A DNA stretch of 30,567 bases from Mesotaenium endlicherianum. Lineage: Eukaryota; Streptophyta; Zygnematophyceae; Zygnematales; Mesotaeniaceae. Location: the NCBI GenBank assembly GCA_009602735.1, contig WELA01012722.1:90682-121248 (forward strand), given 5' to 3'. A program made the position numbers and the translations under genes. Positions 10,065 to 20,834 of the stretch are shown piece after piece (position 1 is the stretch's first letter; the number at the start of each line of letters is the position of its first letter). The notes beneath the pieces were generated by a model. It was not told where the DNA came from and searched no databases. It was given only the letters and a program-made list of their open reading frames with translations.

Positions 10065-11900
10065 GATTGCAGAATGCCATTTTGGTGCTTAAACCTCAAT
10101 CTCTATATGCATACAAAGGTTGTCTGCATGCATAACTCTCCACCCGACGTGGGCCTGCGCCATCATCTTATCATGTACACATAATGTATAAGGACAGGTG
10201 TTGACTCCCCCATATACTGTTATGATCCACGTGACATGGTTGGGGGATGGGAAGCGGATGGAGCTTCCTTGTTGAGGAGCTGAGTTTTAGATCCGGGGCT
10301 TCATGTGTTATGTGCTCTTTTTGACCTTTGAGTGCAGTCCAGGATGTAGTTTCTCGGAGCATGACATGTATCATGCATGGCGTCCTACATTAGACGATTC
10401 GTAGGCATTCTGCTCATGTTTACCAAAAAAAAAATTGTAAGAGCTGACTGTTTTGCACTCAATTCACTACTCATGGACAAGCTTCATTTGCTGCTTACCT
10501 ATAATATGACCCACCTTTTCCGCTTTTGCCAGCCAGTAACGCGTACGAAAAGCAAGACAGCCAGAATGTCTCTGTGAAGATGCACGTGTGAGTTTAGTCA
10601 ATCATAGGCTGCAAGGGTGTTCTGTGCCGTATGAGTGAAGGCATTCATCCACATCAGGAGTGTCTGCTCAAGCATACCCTTTGGAGCTCACTTATTAAGT
10701 TTAGAGCATAATTTTACTTTTCATCTTGCTAATCAAAAAGTCGTGCTGTCACTAGGTATCAAGGTTAGTAGATTTTTCCCTTGAAAATGTGCCCATCGCG
10801 GTCTATGGCAGCGTGAGAAGAGCTACAGAAAGAAAGTGATGCGTGGAAAAGACAAGCAACATTTTGCTGTCATGCAATGCGTTCGCTTCAAAGACTTCCG
10901 AGAATTGTAGCTAAAAAAAAAATGCATGTCAAAGAGTTGGGCCCTCTAACGTGGATAAGAAAACAAGATGAAAGGTCATGGGGCAACAACCTTTTGATGT
11001 CTCTGCAATGTTGGCTGGCTTGCTTAGCATACTTGTTGAAAGGCCCGCTCTTTTCCTTGAACTAAAGATTAGAGTTGACAGGCTTAGGCGAATAGGATTC
11101 TTTTTTTTTCTTAGGCGTCATCAGCGTCCTGGAAGCCTCTTAGTACCAGACTTTGCCTTCTTCGACATTTCGTGTTACCTTAGCAACTTCGTCAAGGACC
11201 AGTCCATACCTCATCTTGCTGACAAGTGTGGTCTAACTTCTCGAAATTTGTCAAAATTAGTCAACCACAATTCGAAGCTCATAGATTCTTGCCCTTTGAG
11301 CAAGACCCTTCGGTCTTGACTTTATTTACCACAGTTTCATTCTTGCGACGCGCAAAGTGCACATAACGATGCACCTTAATGCTACGATTCTCGAGGAAAC
11401 GAGCTTCAAGCAACTTGAAAAATCAACGCGAGCAATGATTAGGATCAATCTAGTCATCCCCAACTTCTGTATCCTTCTGATAACTAGTCAATTTCAACCG
11501 TATAGCGCTTCCCACATGAAAGTCACTTGGGTAAAATTTTGGACACCAATTTTCGGCGCGCGGGTGCCGAAAATGTACTTTCAAAGGTACTTTAAGCGCG
11601 TCAAATTTGACGCTTAATTCCCACGACATGCCTTTTATGTCAGCGCCGTTTTACTTCATGTTTCTTTCAAATTCAACGTGCATTGTTCTTGAGCCGATTA
11701 GAGAGCTCATTCATCTTCATTTCAAGCTAAAGGGTTGAGGAAATAGAGCTTTGTGCACTTAGCAGTAGGTAAAAGAAGATGGCAGAGTAGAGCCTTTGTA
11801 TGCCAAAGAGGTCCAACCATGGGTATTTTTCATTGAGCTCGGCCCCAAAGGTATTGTAGTCTGTTAATTATATTCTTACTCGATTTGCTTTTTGACATAG
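10065..11900. other. Intergenic DNA with no recognised gene
   Basis: It begins with the eL27 3' UTR. Only short, compositionally random open frames were seen on both strands. Two small inverted repeats lie in it: CAAGACC/GGTCTTG at 11301-11318 around a CTTC loop, and TTAAGCG...CGCTTAA around a TCAAATTTGA core at 11592-11617. Confidence 0.6.
11592..11617. repeat. Short palindrome centred on GCGTCAAATTTGACGC
   Basis: GCGTCAAATTTGACGC at 11598-11613 is a perfect 16-bp palindrome. Alternatively, TTAAGCG and CGCTTAA arms pair around it with a two-base bulge. It could be a dimeric-protein binding site or a trace of a mobile element; no function is assigned. Confidence 0.6.
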
Positions 11901-12184
11901 TTTTTGACCTCGCAAACTCCCTACTGAAGGAATTATGTCCAAAATGTGCATAGTAGTCGTTATCAGTACATTTGTGGCCGGGGGTATACTTTCTGACTTG
12001 TTCTGCTCATGTTGTGCAGGCTGCTGTTCCTTGATGTATAGAGAGCTACAGGCATCTGTTTGCATCAAAAATTTGGAGGTTAGTTCCTTACATGCCCTTT
12101 TACAATATTCCGTCAATTTCACCTACTTCACGATATGCCCACCTAACAACTCCTACCCATTTTGTTTTTTTTTTGCTTATACAG

Positions 12185-12339
12185 CCATAGATGGTCTGCC
12201 AAACTTCTGTAGCAGGTGTGGTGCAAGGAGAGGAGTAGGTCTAAAATTTTGTACACCTTGTGGTAAGGTCTTCTTGAAGGGGGTAGAGGTAGACCCGAAT
12301 TTGTGGCTTACAAATTTTAGAAGGCGTCTCTTTAAACGG
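12185..12339 (+). CDS. Zinc-ribbon exon of an unidentified gene
   Basis: After a strong T-rich acceptor ending CTTATACAG at 12184, the frame encodes about 51 residues with FCSRCG and FCTPCG, a CX2C-X10-CX2C zinc-ribbon-like motif, followed by FRRRLFKR and a GTAAAT donor at 12340. I do not recognise the protein. The exon lies directly upstream of a long frame starting at 12344, but in a different phase, and a TAA precedes that ATG. I found no intron that joins the two, so either a frameshift separates one ancestral gene or they are distinct exons. Such ribbons occur in DNA- and RNA-binding proteins, including many transposon-encoded ones. Confidence 0.45.
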
Positions 12340-12343
12340 GTAA

Positions 12344-13713
12344 ATGCCTCACCCCAAGCTCAAGTCCACATCAGAGTTAAATGTTCCGAAAGTTGTCTTT
12401 ATGAGCTTGTTTGGGACTATTGGGAAGGAAGTCTATCATCGGATAGATAAAGCATACCCTCCTAGAAGTACTAGCATACGTCGTGTCTGGTGGAAGATGG
12501 AAAATCTGGATTCTCTCATTGCATTCCAGAATGTGAATGAAGAGAAGGCATGGGGAGCTGCTAAGCTCATTCCTAATTCTGGAGAGATTGTTGCAGTGGT
12601 CCATCCTTTCTTCATGGAGTGGAGGCTGAGTGTGATAGGTGAAGAAATGTGCACCTTAAGGTTTTCATATTGCATTGTGAATCGTGCTGGGGAGGTCAAT
12701 TTTTCACCTGATCAGTGCTTTGACCGTGATGTGTGGAAAGCATATCACCATGTGCAGTGTAGGCCCAATTTAATCTACAGGCTTGCAGATTATAGTATAA
12801 TAATGAAGTTGGAAGGCTCAGTTGAAGTGGGTGAGATTATGTCTACAGCAGGAGATGTTGCCAGGGAGTATGGTCATAAAGTTGTTGAAGAACAAGAGGT
12901 TGCGCGTAGAGAGTCAGTCACTGCTAGACAGAGACCTCCTCCTAGGACAGCTATGCAAAGTGCACCGTCTAAATGGGTAGCTACTATGGAGGCTGTATCC
13001 AAAGATACAGAGTATAGCGAGCAACATGCTGCTGCTGCTGCTCATAGTATACATCCACCTATACACGTTCTCCCCACTCCACAACAACTTGCAAACATAG
13101 AAGGGCGACGCCTCATGAAGGCCGCACGAGAGCTGGCTGCAAGGCGTAGGCTGCAGCCCGTTGTCATTGAGGTGAATCTATAGCCTATCTTTTGTTCATA
13201 ATTCTTTTAGACTTGTTGTGCATGCGCGTCAATGTTAGCGTTGACATGTGTATGTGTACGTAGCGAGTCTGTCACCTGTTATATGCTGTGTCATCTGCAT
13301 GTGTGTATGTGTGTTGTATCACCTGTCATGCAGCGTCAACTTCAGCTTTGTATCTGGTGCTGCCACCTGTCAGCATTAGCATGTGTTATAGCCACGTGTG
13401 GGTGTGTGTCGCTTACGTATATGTACACTGTTGCCACCTGTACATGTGAACAAGTGAGTTTGCATGCCTTGCTAGTACTGCATGTGCATATCATGCATAT
13501 TAATCTGGGCTGGATTTTCCTCGCTTGTTTCAGGTTCCTCATGTTCGCCCACCCCCATTTCATTATGTACCTGGAGAAGGGGCAAAAAGCGTTGAGGGAC
13601 ATGCAGGTGGTACCAGCGCAAGTGCAATGAAGCAAAAGAATACAGAGGGTCGTCAACTAATGAAGGCAGCCAGAGCTTATGTTGCCAACTTAGGCGGTTC
13701 TACGCATGGTCAG
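12344..13713 (+). CDS. Unidentified gene with repeated EGRxLMKAAR module
   Basis: Two exons, 12344-13171 (276 residues) and 13534-13713 (60 residues), join in phase 0 across a TG-rich intron with a GAG|GTGAAT donor and TTGTTTCAG acceptor. The second exon ends CAG|GTAAGC, so at least one further exon is expected but was not found. The first exon is mixed and probably globular to residue about 185 (FMEWRLSVIGEEM, YHHVQCRPNLIYRLADYS), then polar and alanine-rich, ending in NIEGRRLMKAARELAARRR. The second exon repeats the motif as NTEGRQLMKAARAYVANLG. No family is recognised, no signal peptide or membrane segment is visible. It converges on the decayed transposase-like gene at 13793, which suggests it may be cargo or a second protein of the same mobile element. 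Confidence 0.45.
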
Positions 13714-13792
13714 GTAAGCTACCATGCACCTATGTGCGCTACACATAATTCTATATGTTACAAACTACTGTACCTAAATGTAGACTATGTTG

Positions 13793-15891
13793 CTATATGT
13801 GTGTGTGAGCGTTTGCATCTGGGTCTGTTGTGTCAGCTGGGTCTGTTGTGTCAGCGTCAGTGGTGTCAGCGTTGTCGTCAGCGTCGTCCTCTGCGCCGTC
13901 TGCGATGGTCGTGTCATCATTTGCGTCTTCGTCCATGTCGCCTTCGCTGTCTGCTTGTTCATTTGCTGCTTCCTCTACTTCTGCTCCTAGGACTGTCACT
14001 CCTGCTTCTCTTGCCCTCATCCGCTCGCATTTGATTCTCTCCAACCTGCCCGCTGGCATAGGTAGCAAGCAAGTCACTGCCTTTCTACCAGCCTCTTGGT
14101 GCACACTTTGTGCAGATCTGCACTTACTCATCACACGACCTCTTTTGTCGATTCCCCCCCGTCTCTTGTTTGTGTTGCATGTTTTTCTCCAGTGATGTAG
14201 CACCTCCAAGCCTTCTCCACTGAACTCGTCCAGGTCACCGTGTCGAGTGATCTAAGGGTGGGATGTGGCACTTGAGTATGTGCATGTATATGGTCACATG
14301 CTTCGCTGCAAATGCTGCTATAAATTTTTGCTCGAAGTCGATTGCAAGAACCTGCACCTTTGCTGCCTTGGCCTCTCTATCAGCTAGCAAGTCTAGCACT
14401 CCAATGGGCTTCAAGAGCTCATTTAGTACATGGCTGAAGGTTGACCATGCGAGCTTAACCTTACGTTTTATGGCAGCCTGCCCCGGAGCTGAAAACACAT
14501 GGTCCAAGAGGACGTCGACCTTCTCAAGAAGGATCCAGCACTCCCTCCCAATGAAGTTAGGCTTTCCAACACTACTGCCCTTCTCGCTTTTCTTGTGTGC
14601 CTTTGCTGCACTCACAATGCGACAGCCTGTAGTTTCATGCAGCAGGTTCAAAAATGCCTCCTCAGCCTCATTCCCAGGTGCCAAGTTTATATGGATGGTC
14701 TTTTCGTACAGAGTTGAAGTAACTTTTAAAAGCAGGTGCAGGACACATGGCACGCAGTCGTTAGGTGGTACGTCTAAGAGAGGTGCTCTTTTGTGTCGCT
14801 GTCCCAGGTGCTGCACCTGGTACTCCAACCTGGCCTTGGTGCTCTCCTTATCTGGCTTGCCTCTAGTCTTCTTTATTTTGTCATTGTCTGGATCCTCCTG
14901 AGTGTGGAACTCCTTCTTGCAGTACTCACAGGTCATGGGCAAAGCGCCTGGAGCATGAGCGGCGTTCCTCATACCGTCCAACGTCCAAAGACGAGCAGCC
15001 ACCCTTGTTGGGCAATCTCCTCAGCGCTGATCTCACACCACAAACAAGGGTATGTCAACGATGCTCCGCATAGGCCGTATAAACCATTGCTAAACTTGTA
15101 GTTCCCACCAAGGAAGAAGTTCACTGGGTGTCTTCTGCCATTTACCAATATTCCACCCGCCCTCTTTACCTCTGGCATGTCCTCTCTGAGTCTGCCTGTT
15201 TGCTCCCGCAAGCTATCATAGTCATCTGCACCTTCAAAAAGGAGGCAGCTACATGTGCCAATGGGTGAGTTTGACAAACTCTGGTTGTCTTTTGTCACTA
15301 TTCTGCAGGTAATGGTTGTTTGATTCACATTCCTGAACCACTGGGAGCCGTCTCCAAGTACCACCACTCTTAGCAGGTGTCCTGGAAGTATTTTCAAGGC
15401 CTGCACTTCATGCATGAGTATGACTTCCATAGAGACACTAACTCCTCCTCCTCCCTCTTCTTGTATAGGTTTCATTTCTGCAAATAACTTATCAGACACC
15501 TTCAGGATGCTCCTCACTGATGCCAGCTTTGGGTAGGCACGGTGATGTCATCACATATGTACTTGGGAATCCAAGCACCCTCTTCCTTGTCATAGGACTT
15601 TGATAGCAGGTTAAGCAGTAGCTGGCACTTCTCATGAGAGAGCCCTATTATGTGCCACAGGGCTAGTTCTAGAATGGAGTCCCAACTCAGCTGTACTTCA
15701 ACAATAGTTTTTGCTTAAATCTGATGCTTCAAGTCCAGCTCTGCTATGACTAGTGCCAACAAATCAACCTACTCTGCCCTGTTTAGATACGCAGCTAAGG
15801 CAGTGGCCTTCAACTCTAACCCTCCTTTGAATTTCCTATCCACAAAGTCTTTATTATCACCTCCTATTCTTTGAATTGTTTTCGCATGTTC
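13793..15891 (-). pseudogene. Decayed transposase-like gene, central and C-terminal parts
   Basis: Minus-strand remains of one long coding region, read right to left. From 15891 the frame runs through a TAG at 15769-15771 and a TAA at 15715-15717, then shifts near 15550. The segment 15517-14969 carries LRVVVLGDGSQWFRN and HPVNFFLGGNYKFSNGLYGL...YPCLWCE. Another frameshift lies near 14990, then 15002-14235 carries PLLDVPPNDCVPCVLHLLLK and HVTIYMHILKCHIPPL. A third shift near 14240 leads to DEFSGEGLEVLHHWRKT and a very acidic tail ending at 13793. GDG, FFLGGDYKF, PDELHLLLR and FS-x-x-G-x-E-x-x-N are, from memory, the conserved blocks of a widespread uncharacterised family in animals, fungi and algae that looks transposon-derived. 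Here GGD reads GGN and PDELH reads PCVLH, so acidic positions are lost as well. The family assignment is inferred. Confidence 0.6.
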
Positions 15892-15896
15892 GCCAC
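15892..15896. repeat. Target-site duplication GCCAC, left copy
   Basis: GCCAC immediately outside the left LTR is repeated at 22577-22581 outside the right LTR. Five base pairs is the standard duplication length for Ty3/gypsy integrases. Confidence 0.95.
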
Positions 15897-16399
15897 TGTA
15901 GTGAAACAGATAGATAAAGTACTTAGTAAAACAGAATACTTTATCTATTCAAGACAAGGATCTTTGAACACAAGTGGTAGCTTCTTGAAAGAGAGATGGC
16001 TTCTTGAAAGTTAATATATTTCTGGATTTTGGCAAGTACAAGAGTGATTCTGGAATGTCTTTCTATGTTCTAGCTCTTGTTTATATACTTGCTACATAAG
16101 TAATTTCTAGGAAGGTGTATGTTGATGTGTTGGCACCCAACACATCCCAAAACTTGCCACCTCTTTCTAGAATAATGTACACATGTCCTTTTGACCTAAA
16201 AATGGCACATCTGACTTTTGCCACATGGAGTTCTTCTAGGTCTTTCCTCTAACTTCGAAAATGCCTTGGAAGGTTCAAAGGACATGAACCAAGTTACTAG
16301 AGTACCTATTCACACTTGACTCCACACAATACTACTCCAAATATATTTGAAAACATTAAAATATATGCAAACTAATATATAATAACTCAAATCACTACA
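15897..16399 (-). repeat. 3' LTR of the chromovirus
   Basis: 503 bp bounded by TGTAGTGA and TCACTACA, an 8-bp perfect terminal inverted repeat containing the canonical TG...CA. It differs from the right copy at three positions by my reading: A at 16328 versus C at 22505, C at 16337 versus T at 22514, and one A/G change near 16374 versus 22551. Confidence 0.97.
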
Positions 16400-16410
16400 T
16401 CACCCCCCCG
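16400..16410 (-). other. Polypurine tract
   Basis: On the minus strand CGGGGGGGTGA lies directly upstream of the 3' LTR. A purine run at exactly this place is the expected plus-strand primer of reverse transcription. Confidence 0.85.
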
Positions 16411-16435
16411 ATAGAAAAAGCGACGTCTCGGCGCG

Positions 16436-16564
16436 TCAAGTCAGGTCTTACACATGTGGAGCAAACTAGTCAACAGTTTCAAGTCAGATGCCACACATGT
16501 AAAGAGGACTAGTCAAAGGCGCCAAGTCAGGTGCTACACATGTAAGGTAGACTAGGCAAGGTCG
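16436..16564. repeat. 43-bp tandem repeat, three copies, in the element's 3' non-coding region
   Basis: Units start at 16436, 16479 and 16522 with YCAAGTCAGRTS...ACACATGT...ACTAGKCAA. The copies are imperfect. They sit between the pol stop and the polypurine tract. Confidence 0.8.
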
Positions 16565-17168
16565 TAGGTGGTGTGACCTTATTGGCTAGCCTACTCCTTA
16601 ATGATAAAGAAAATTGTACAAGTTGGCCCAGAATCTGCCACGAACTCAAAAATTCATAGCGGCCACAGAACTGCTCCAAATCTGAAAATTCGAGTGCCAG
16701 ACGGACCGCGTCGGAGAACTCTACCGGGTCACCAAATTTGAGAGCATTCTCATTTCTGGAGTGTCGTTGAGAGCTGAGAGAGTAGGCACTCCTCCAAATC
16801 TGTGCAGAAACTTCTGAAAATCATAAGTCCTTCTATACTTCTCCAAATTCTGCAAACTAAGTCTCAAACTGGGCGCTGTAAGATGTTCTACCAGAGTCTT
16901 GAGTTTCAGAGCATTCCAAGTTCAGGGGAAGGCACAATGTCAGAAGGCATATTCTGCCCTAACAATGCCAGCAGCCTGACCCCCTTCTACTTAGAGCATC
17001 ATATCTCTCTCACCAGTGCTCCAAATTGAGCAAACTTGGACTCTAAATGACCGGCTACTCATGGACTACAGCCAGGTAAATTTTCAGAATTTATTATGCA
17101 GAGACCTAGTACCAGTAGCAATTTTAGTTTTCTGTCCAGAAACTGCAAGAAGAGAAGAGTGTCTAATG
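16565..17168 (-). other. 3' non-coding region of the chromovirus
   Basis: About 600 bp downstream of the pol stop with no coding frame. CTCCAAAT recurs on the plus strand several times (near 16673, 16791, 16841 and 17021). It is probably the 3' untranslated part of the genomic RNA. Confidence 0.6.
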
Positions 17169-20100
17169 TCAATTTTTCCTCTTTCTTGTTCTTGCAGGCT
17201 GCCTCCAAGGGGTCTTCTGCTGCTTCTTGATGGTGGCAGGCTGCCTCCCTGAAGTCTTCGGGCTTGTAGTAGAGGGACTTGGGGCTGGTCCAAGATGGGG
17301 GTTGGCGGCATGGAAGCGCTTCAACTTTCTCTGAACTTTGTCAAGGTAGTGCGCCGCCACCCAACTATTCTCCGAATCTGGATATCCTTTCCACTTGATC
17401 AAGTATTGCTGCTGTCTCCTGAAATTTCTCATAGCCACTATGTCTTCCACTTCGTACTCCAAATGATCATCCACTATTGTTGGGGCTGGTGGGGTTGTCA
17501 CACGTCCTGGGAACTTGTTGTCGGGTTGCACATATGGCTTGAAGAGGGAAGCGTGGAATACGGGGTCGATGTGCATAGTCTGGGGAAGTTCTAGCTTGAA
17601 AGCAACGGGGTTGACTTGCTGGATAATCTTGAAGGGTCCCAAATACTTGGGAGAGAACTTGCTGCCGGCAGGCCTGTTGTTCAGGGAAATGTTCTTGGAT
17701 GATAGTAACACGTTGTCACCCACTCTGTACGTAATTTCTCTTCTGGATCTGTTCGCCACTCTTGCTTGAGCATCTTGCGCGTGTTGTAGAGCTTTCTTCG
17801 CTGCTGTAAGGGCTGCTTCTAATGTCTCCATAAAATCTGTGGCTGCAGGTACTTCATCATGGCCAGCCGTGAAGCTCAGTGGCGTGGTCGGATGGAAGCC
17901 ATAGTTGAGGAAGAATGGGGACTCTTGGGTAGAGGCCTGCGTAGTGTTGTTGTAGGCAAACTCGAGGGGGGTCAAGTACATGTCCCAGTCTTGCTCGAGG
18001 GTAGACACGTAGGCCTTTAGAGAGGTCTTTAGGGTACGATTCATACGCTCGGTTTGCCCATCTGATTGTGGGTGGTAGGCAGTAGACATATCCAGCGATG
18101 TACCCAAGTTCTTGAAGAGATTTTTCCAGAAATGGCTTGTGAATCTTGGATCTCTATCTGACACAATTCTTGATGGTAGTCCATGGAGTCGGAAGATGTT
18201 GTCAAAGATGAGTCTTGCAAGTTGTGGTGCTGTAGCCTTAGTCGTCGTGGGAATAAAATGAGCCATCTTGGTAAGTCTGTCCACCACCGTGAGTATTGCA
18301 TTATGGCCTCGAGGTGTCACGGGCAAGTCCACGATAAGGTCCATTGAGATGTCCGTCCATTGTCTTTCGGGGATTGGTAGTGGTTGGAGGAGTCCTCCCG
18401 CCTTTTGCGATGATGGCTTGATTCTTTGGCATGTGTCACAGCTCCTGCAGTACTCCTTGACTTGCTTAGACATGCCTGGCCAACAATAAGTCCTAGCTAG
18501 AACGCCCGTGGTCCTTAGGATTCCAAAGTGTCCTCCAAGAGGGTTGTCGTGTGCTTCTCGTAGAAGCAAGAGCCGGAGGTCTATGTCATTAGGAACACAT
18601 CTCTGGCCCGTATCTTGCCTCACCCAATAATTGCCTTCTTGCTTCTTGCATGGGTCCAAGGCTGCTTCTCCGTTCTTGTAGTAAGGGTCTCTTTCATAGG
18701 CGGCTGAAAATCGAGCTTCCAGATCTGTCTTCAGGGATACCATCACTGCATTTAATTGCAGTCTTGAGAGGGGGTCAGCCGGGTTTGTCTTGCCGGGCTG
18801 GTACTGAATCGTGATGTTGTATTGTTGCAAGTATCCGCTCCATCTTGCTTGTCTCCTTGAGAGATACGGCTGCGTTTGGAGGTGCTTTAACGCCTCGTGG
18901 TCCGTGGTGACCAGTACTTTGCGTCCTTCAACGTAGCAGCGCCAAACCTTCAAGGCATGTACAATCGCCAATGCCTCTCGCTCCGTGGTTGTATAATTTT
19001 GCTCGGCTGGATTTAGCTTCCTTGACTCGTAGGCGATGGGCTGCAGTCCCTTGCCTTGGTCTTGAAGCAGGATTGCTCCTATTGCATAGGAAGATGCATC
19101 GGTGATGACGTGGAAGGGCCAATCTGGGTTTGGACTTGGGAGTGTGAGCACCGGGGATGTGGTCAATCTTCGCTTTAACTCTTGAAATGCCTCTTCCTCT
19201 TTCTCGGTCCATGTATATAGCCTGTCCTTCTTGAGTAGATCTGTCAGGGGGGCTGCTATGTGCGAGAAGCCTTGGATGAATTTTCTGTACCAATTGGCAA
19301 ATCCCAAGAATGACTGGAGTTCTTTCTTGGTCGTGGGGGTTGGCCATTCCTCCACCACCGTGGTCTTCTTGGGGTCCATCTTGATGCCATCAGCAGTCAC
19401 GTGGAGACCTAGGAACTCCACTTCTTGTTTGGCAAACTCGCACTTTGACTCCTTCGCAAATAGCTTGTTTTGCTTCAATACTTCAAGGACTTCTTTCAAG
19501 TGTCTCGCATGCTCTTCAAGGGTCTTGCTGTAGATAAGGATGTCATCGATGAATACCACCACAAATCTGTCCAACATGGGCTGAAATATGGTGTTCATCA
19601 TAGTCATGAAAGTTGCTGGCGCGTTGGTGAGTCCAAATGGCAGGACCATGAACTCAAAATGTCCATATCTTGTCCTGAATGCCGTCTTCTCTATGTCCGG
19701 TTCTGCGATGCGAATCTGGTGGTAGCCGCTCCGTAAGTCAATCTTCGTGAAGTACTTGGCTCCAACCAGCCGGTCCATGAGCTCATCCATGCGCGGCAGC
19801 GGGTATCGATTCTTGATGGTGATCTTGTTGAGGGCGCGATAGTCCACACACATCCTCAAGGTACCATCTTTCTTCTTGACAAATAGCACCGGGGCTCCAA
19901 ATGGCGACTTGCTAGGTCGAATGAAGCCATGCTCCAGTAGCTCCTTGATTTGCTTCTTGACTTCGTCTAGCTCCGTGTATGACATTTTGAACGTAGGCCG
20001 AGAGATGGGCTTGCTTCCGGGCTCCAACTCTATCTTGTGGTCTACGAATCTTTTGGGGGGTAGGCCCTTGGGCAATTCCGGGGAGAACACTTCTTTGTAG

Positions 20101-20834
20101 TCCTCTAAGACTTCTTGTATCTCCTTGGGAACGGGGCTGCCTTCTTGACTCTCGATGTCTTTCTTGATGTCTTTTGGCGTGATCAAGGCCAAAAGAAGCT
20201 CGTGTCCCTTCCTCACAAGTCTCTTGAGTTGGAGGGCGGACAATAGTATCTCGTGTGCCGGCTTCTGGATGTCTTGGGTCTGGATATTCTGGATTGCGCG
20301 CAAAATACAGATTCTTGAAGTGATGTCATTCTTGATCTTGATAGTACCGGTCCTCCAATCAACTTGGGGGTTGTGCTTGGTCAACCAAGGCGTCCCTAGG
20401 ATGACGTCGTACTTGCCCAATTGCATGGGGGAGAACACTACTCTATCCTTGAAGGACTTGATAGAGAGTGCCAAGGGGTACGTCTTCTTGGAAGGGGTAG
20501 TATAGGAGAATCCATCGGGCATCATAATCTCCTCGTCGTGGTCAAGAGTTCGCATAGTAATACCGTGCTTGGTGGCAAAATCTGCAGCAATGAAGTTGCC
20601 TTGAGCTCCGCTATCCACCAAGATGTGGACCTTCTCTCCTCCAAGGTAACCTCTCAAACTCATTGGGGCTGGAACGTCGTCTTCAACGGGGGTCTCCACC
20701 TCACTTGGCGTGTTGCCTTCTCGTGAAGTGGGTCTTGGGGTGGTAGGCTCCTGGCCTACCGGCGCTGTCCGTTTTTTGACAACTTTTTGGGGCATGAAAG
20801 TGCACGATGGCCCTTTTCCTTGCAATAAAAGCAT
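17169..20834 (-). CDS. pol: Pol polyprotein of the chromovirus: protease, RT, RNase H, integrase, chromodomain
   Basis: 1,221 codons from the first Met, uninterrupted. Domains by residue: aspartic protease with LVDSGA at 72-77; reverse transcriptase about 275-465 with first catalytic Asp in [13 protein letters not shown] (366) and FIDD at 428-431; RNase H about 575-690 with TDAS (Asp 579) and TTDHEAL (Asp 645); integrase zinc-binding H762, H769, C799, C802; integrase core D832, D893, E929 with 60 and 35 residues between them, the expected spacing; GPF module near 1066-1068; chromodomain about 1126-1170 with [11 protein letters not shown] and [15 protein letters not shown]. All catalytic residues I looked for are present. 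The frame is -1 relative to gag and overlaps it by 79 bp, so translation probably depends on frameshifting and the true Pol start is not the first Met. The polyprotein acts in the cytoplasmic particle and, for integrase, in the nucleus. Confidence 0.97.
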   Translation of the reverse strand: MLLLQGKGPSCTFMPQKVVKKRTAPVGQEPTTPRPTSREGNTPSEVETPVEDDVPAPMSLRGYLGGEKVHILVDSGAQGNFIAADFATKHGITMRTLDHDEEIMMPDGFSYTTPSKKTYPLALSIKSFKDRVVFSPMQLGKYDVILGTPWLTKHNPQVDWRTGTIKIKNDITSRICILRAIQNIQTQDIQKPAHEILLSALQLKRLVRKGHELLLALITPKDIKKDIESQEGSPVPKEIQEVLEDYKEVFSPELPKGLPPKRFVDHKIELEPGSKPISRPTFKMSYTELDEVKKQIKELLEHGFIRPSKSPFGAPVLFVKKKDGTLRMCVDYRALNKITIKNRYPLPRMDELMDRLVGAKYFTKIDLRSGYHQIRIAEPDIEKTAFRTRYGHFEFMVLPFGLTNAPATFMTMMNTIFQPMLDRFVVVFIDDILIYSKTLEEHARHLKEVLEVLKQNKLFAKESKCEFAKQEVEFLGLHVTADGIKMDPKKTTVVEEWPTPTTKKELQSFLGFANWYRKFIQGFSHIAAPLTDLLKKDRLYTWTEKEEEAFQELKRRLTTSPVLTLPSPNPDWPFHVITDASSYAIGAILLQDQGKGLQPIAYESRKLNPAEQNYTTTEREALAIVHALKVWRCYVEGRKVLVTTDHEALKHLQTQPYLSRRQARWSGYLQQYNITIQYQPGKTNPADPLSRLQLNAVMVSLKTDLEARFSAAYERDPYYKNGEAALDPCKKQEGNYWVRQDTGQRCVPNDIDLRLLLLREAHDNPLGGHFGILRTTGVLARTYCWPGMSKQVKEYCRSCDTCQRIKPSSQKAGGLLQPLPIPERQWTDISMDLIVDLPVTPRGHNAILTVVDRLTKMAHFIPTTTKATAPQLARLIFDNIFRLHGLPSRIVSDRDPRFTSHFWKNLFKNLGTSLDMSTAYHPQSDGQTERMNRTLKTSLKAYVSTLEQDWDMYLTPLEFAYNNTTQASTQESPFFLNYGFHPTTPLSFTAGHDEVPAATDFMETLEAALTAAKKALQHAQDAQARVANRSRREITYRVGDNVLLSSKNISLNNRPAGSKFSPKYLGPFKIIQQVNPVAFKLELPQTMHIDPVFHASLFKPYVQPDNKFPGRVTTPPAPTIVDDHLEYEVEDIVAMRNFRRQQQYLIKWKGYPDSENSWVAAHYLDKVQRKLKRFHAANPHLGPAPSPSTTSPKTSGRQPATIKKQQKTPWRQPARTRKRKN

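Noticed and set aside
13714..14034. Extension of the second EGR-module exon to a stop at 14034
   Set aside because: A good CAG|GTAAGC donor ends the exon, and the remainder is Arg/Leu-rich antisense of the acidic tail of the minus-strand gene.
14263..14901. A 212-codon open frame on the plus strand
   Set aside because: It is antisense to the decayed transposase-like gene, which carries the recognisable motifs; its own translation shows none.
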